From Mesorhizobium sp. AR07 (GTDB taxonomy: Bacteria; Pseudomonadota; Alphaproteobacteria; Rhizobiales; Rhizobiaceae): a stretch of DNA of 64,000 bases. The DNA lies in contig NZ_CP080525.1 in assembly GCF_024746815.1 (NCBI RefSeq), positions 1,550,001-1,614,000 on the forward strand, read 5' to 3'. Shown piece after piece: positions 62,093 to 64,000 of this stretch. The notes beneath the pieces were generated by a model. It saw only the letters and a list, made by a program, of their open reading frames with translations. It did no database searches and had not been told where the DNA came from. Within the stretch, counting starts at the first letter, position 1. Each line of letters begins with the position of its first letter. Made by a program: the position numbers and the translations under genes.

Positions 62093-62886
62093 CGTGTTGC
62101 CTGCTCCGCGTCGCCGGCGTCGTGCAGCCCGGCGAGCCCGCCAGGGTGTGCAACGTCTTCCATGAAGTTGATGAGGTCTTCGGCCGACTTGACCTCGCGC
62201 CGGTCGGCGGTGAGCGCGACCTTGCCGCGATCGAGCACCACGAAGCGGTCGGCGATGTCGAAGACGTGGTGGATGTTGTGGCCAATGAACAGGATCGAGC
62301 GGCCGCTCGCCCGCACCTGGCGCACGAAATGAAAGACCTTGGCGGTTTCGGTCAGCGACAGCGCCGTCGTCGGCTCGTCGAGGATGATCAGGTCCGCCTG
62401 CTTGTAGATGGCGCGCGCGATCGCCACCCCCTGGCGTTCGCCGCCCGACAGCTGGCCGACGATCGACTGCGGCGTGAACACTTTCGAGGTGAAGCCGATC
62501 TCGCGCATCAGCCGGCTGGCTTCCTCGATCTCCTTGTTGACCTTCAGCCAGCCGAGGAAGCCGGTGAGCTCGCGGCCCATGAAAATGTTGCGCACGATCG
62601 TCTGCTGCACGGCCAGCGCCCGGTCCTGGAACACCGTCTCGATGCCGGCGTCGCGCGAGCGTGCTGCACTCCATCCAGTCACCGGCTTGCCGCGCACGAG
62701 AATCTCGCCGCTGGTCGGCCTGACCACGCCGGACAAGATCTTGATCAGCGTCGATTTGCCGGCGCCATTGTCGCCGATCAGGCCGACCACCTCGCCGCGA
62801 TCGACGCTGAGATTGACTCCCCCCAGCGCGTAGACCTGTCCATAGGACTTGCTGATATCGCGCAATTCGATGAGGCGTTCGGCCAT
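62089..62886 (-). CDS. ABC sugar-type ATP-binding protein (single-domain)
   Basis: 265 residues from ATG 62886. Walker A GDNGAGKST, signature LSGGERQGVAIARAIY and Walker B LIILDEPTTAL are intact. It has a single ABC domain, unlike the double-domain RbsA; it would dimerise. The last ~25 residues form a Gly/Ala/Asp tail. It lies 73 bases after the binding-protein gene with a hairpin between. Confidence 0.94.
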   Translation of the reverse strand: MAERLIELRDISKSYGQVYALGGVNLSVDRGEVVGLIGDNGAGKSTLIKILSGVVRPTSGEILVRGKPVTGWSAARSRDAGIETVFQDRALAVQQTIVRNIFMGRELTGFLGWLKVNKEIEEASRLMREIGFTSKVFTPQSIVGQLSGGERQGVAIARAIYKQADLIILDEPTTALSLTETAKVFHFVRQVRASGRSILFIGHNIHHVFDIADRFVVLDRGKVALTADRREVKSAEDLINFMEDVAHPGGLAGLHDAGDAEQATR

Positions 62887-62917
62887 GGCGATCCTCGCTT
62901 GGTTTGCCGATGATGTT

Positions 62918-62943
62918 GCCGGTCGGGATCGAACCCGACCGGC
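62918..62943 (-). repeat. Strong hairpin between binding-protein and ATPase genes
   Basis: GCCGGTCGGG - ATCGAA - CCCGACCGGC, a perfect 10-bp stem. Hairpins at this place in ABC operons often protect the upstream mRNA so that the binding protein is made in excess. No T-run follows, so partial termination is less likely. Confidence 0.7.
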
Positions 62944-62959
62944 ATGCCGGGATTGCAGA

Positions 62960-63967
62960 TCAGCGCAGCGCCTGCTTGGCGAGTTCGGCGACGATCTCGT
63001 AATTCTCAGGCGTGACGAAGCCGGCGCCGGTGTCGACATTCATTGGCGCCAGGCCCAGCACCACCTGCTGGCAGAGGCTGAGGATCGGCAGGTAGCCCTG
63101 CAGGAACGGCTGCTGGTCGGCCGTCAGTTGTACCCAGCCGCCTTTGAAGGCCTCGACGATCTGCGGGCTGGTGTCGAAGCCGAAATTGAAGATGTCGCCG
63201 GCTTTCCGTCCCGCCGCCTGCATATAGGTCGGCACATTGCCGAGCATCTGCCCGCCGGGATAGCCGACCGCCTTGACGGTGGGATTGTTGAGCAGTGCCG
63301 CGGTGATCACCGGGATCGCGAGATTCGGATCGGCTGCCCACTCGGGCAGCGAATTGATTTGAATGACGTCGATGCCGGCCTCTTTCAGAGCCGCGACTGT
63401 GCCACGCTCGCGCGCGCCGCGACTTTCGTTATCGAATGGGCCGATCATGATCGCCTTGTCGCCAGCCTTGAGCTTGGCCAGCTTGAACGCCTCGGCGCCG
63501 AGCGCGCGGCCCTGCTGCTCCTGCTGGGCACCGACATAGCCGCCGCCGAACGCCGCCGTCGCCTTCGGCACCGGTACGTTCTGGTACATCATCTTGATGC
63601 CGTCCTTATGCGCCTGTTCGGCCAGCGGCATGATCGCGGCGTCACCGGGGTGGCCCATCATGGCGATGCCACCAGGCTTGACCGCGACCGCCTCGCGCAA
63701 TTGCTGCACCATCTTTTCGACGTCCCAGCCCGAGAAGATGTAGTCGACCTTCGGCCCCAGATCGGCCGCGGCCTGCTTGGCGCCATTGTAGACGATGGTG
63801 CCGAAGGCGTCGCCCTCGGCGCCGCCGACGAAGAAGCGGATGTGGACGTCCTTGCACCATTGGGCGTCGAGCGCCTGCGCAGGCAAGGTCGAGATTGCAG
63901 CGGCGAGCGCCGTGGCGGCGGCCACGACGGTCGAGCGCAGAACTGTCCTTTTCATCGTCATGCTCAT
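62960..63967 (-). CDS. Periplasmic sugar-binding protein of the ABC importer
   Basis: 335 residues starting MSMTMKRTVLRSTVVAAATA, a clear signal peptide cleaved near QALDAQW. The mature protein (IRFFVGGAEGDAFGTIVYNG, AVAVKPGGIAMMGHPGDAAI, ESRGARERGTVAALKEAGID) belongs to the periplasmic binding protein 4 (ribose-type) group. The ligand is unknown. It is the first gene of the importer operon and has a GGGAGGA ribosome site; the promoter lies beyond the window. Confidence 0.92.
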   Translation of the reverse strand: MSMTMKRTVLRSTVVAAATALAAAISTLPAQALDAQWCKDVHIRFFVGGAEGDAFGTIVYNGAKQAAADLGPKVDYIFSGWDVEKMVQQLREAVAVKPGGIAMMGHPGDAAIMPLAEQAHKDGIKMMYQNVPVPKATAAFGGGYVGAQQEQQGRALGAEAFKLAKLKAGDKAIMIGPFDNESRGARERGTVAALKEAGIDVIQINSLPEWAADPNLAIPVITAALLNNPTVKAVGYPGGQMLGNVPTYMQAAGRKAGDIFNFGFDTSPQIVEAFKGGWVQLTADQQPFLQGYLPILSLCQQVVLGLAPMNVDTGAGFVTPENYEIVAELAKQALR

Positions 63968-64000
63968 GCACTTGTCCTCCCTTTTTTCCCTGGCCGAGCC

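Overview
The window looks like chromosomal DNA of a Rhizobiales alphaproteobacterium, most likely Mesorhizobium or a close relative. The evidence is high GC, a circularly permuted two-piece tmRNA gene close to an alpha-type sspB, the DUF2065-hflC-hflK-degP cluster, the aerobic cobalamin gene cobF, and many short palindromic intergenic repeats of the kind common in rhizobia. I see no transposase, integrase, phage gene, CRISPR array or tRNA gene.

Layout. 1-6.3 kb: a cobalt-type nitrile hydratase (beta subunit cut by the window edge), an RND efflux pump whose adaptor gene carries an apparent frameshift, and a LysE-type exporter. 6.4-9.1 kb: acetolactate synthase ilvI-ilvN on the minus strand, preceded by a Leu/Ile/Val-rich leader peptide and an attenuator terminator. 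9.3-14.2 kb: a flavin monooxygenase, then a TmpA/TmpB-like dioxygenase and HD-oxygenase pair (probable phosphonate catabolism) with a divergent LysR regulator. 14.2-21.2 kb: GNAT enzymes, an XRE-cupin regulator with a palindrome at its start codon, a HerA-like ATPase, a diguanylate cyclase, divergent miaA/serB whose start codons overlap, and a RimJ-like acetyltransferase. 21.2-26.9 kb: envelope quality control (degP, DUF2065, hflC, hflK), then folA and a DUF4424 protein. 27-32.6 kb: cobF, modE-modC-modB-modA with a candidate ModE box, the molbindin mop, a TrmO-like gene and thyA. 32.7-39.7 kb: a paired palindromic repeat, a DUF2853 protein, tmRNA, an NTPase, a Bcr-type MFS pump with a divergent TetR regulator, sspB-DUF4169-RHH, and a ClC channel with CBS domains. 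39.8-50.3 kb: MarR, an ECF sigma factor with a SnoaL-like tail, a 1317-residue AsmA protein, a Dyp-type peroxidase, an FAD-linked (D-lactate/glycolate type) dehydrogenase and a thioesterase. 50.3-64 kb: Lrp/EamA, a dienelactone hydrolase-like enzyme, a TetR/tautomerase pair with twin operators, a membrane glucose dehydrogenase-like quinoprotein, a UvrD/PcrA helicase carrying an in-frame palindromic insertion, and a ribose-type ABC importer whose three genes all lie in the window.

Two themes stand out. First, local regulation can be read directly: the ilv attenuator, clear palindromic operators between divergent regulator/target pairs, and three genes whose predicted transcription start falls on or within a few bases of the start codon (ilv leader, XRE-cupin, TetR at 35.9 kb). 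Second, palindromic repeats are dense and twice enter coding sequence: the uvrD insertion, and a repeat that supplies the 3' end of the DUF4169 gene. All product names come from reading protein motifs by eye; no database search was made.
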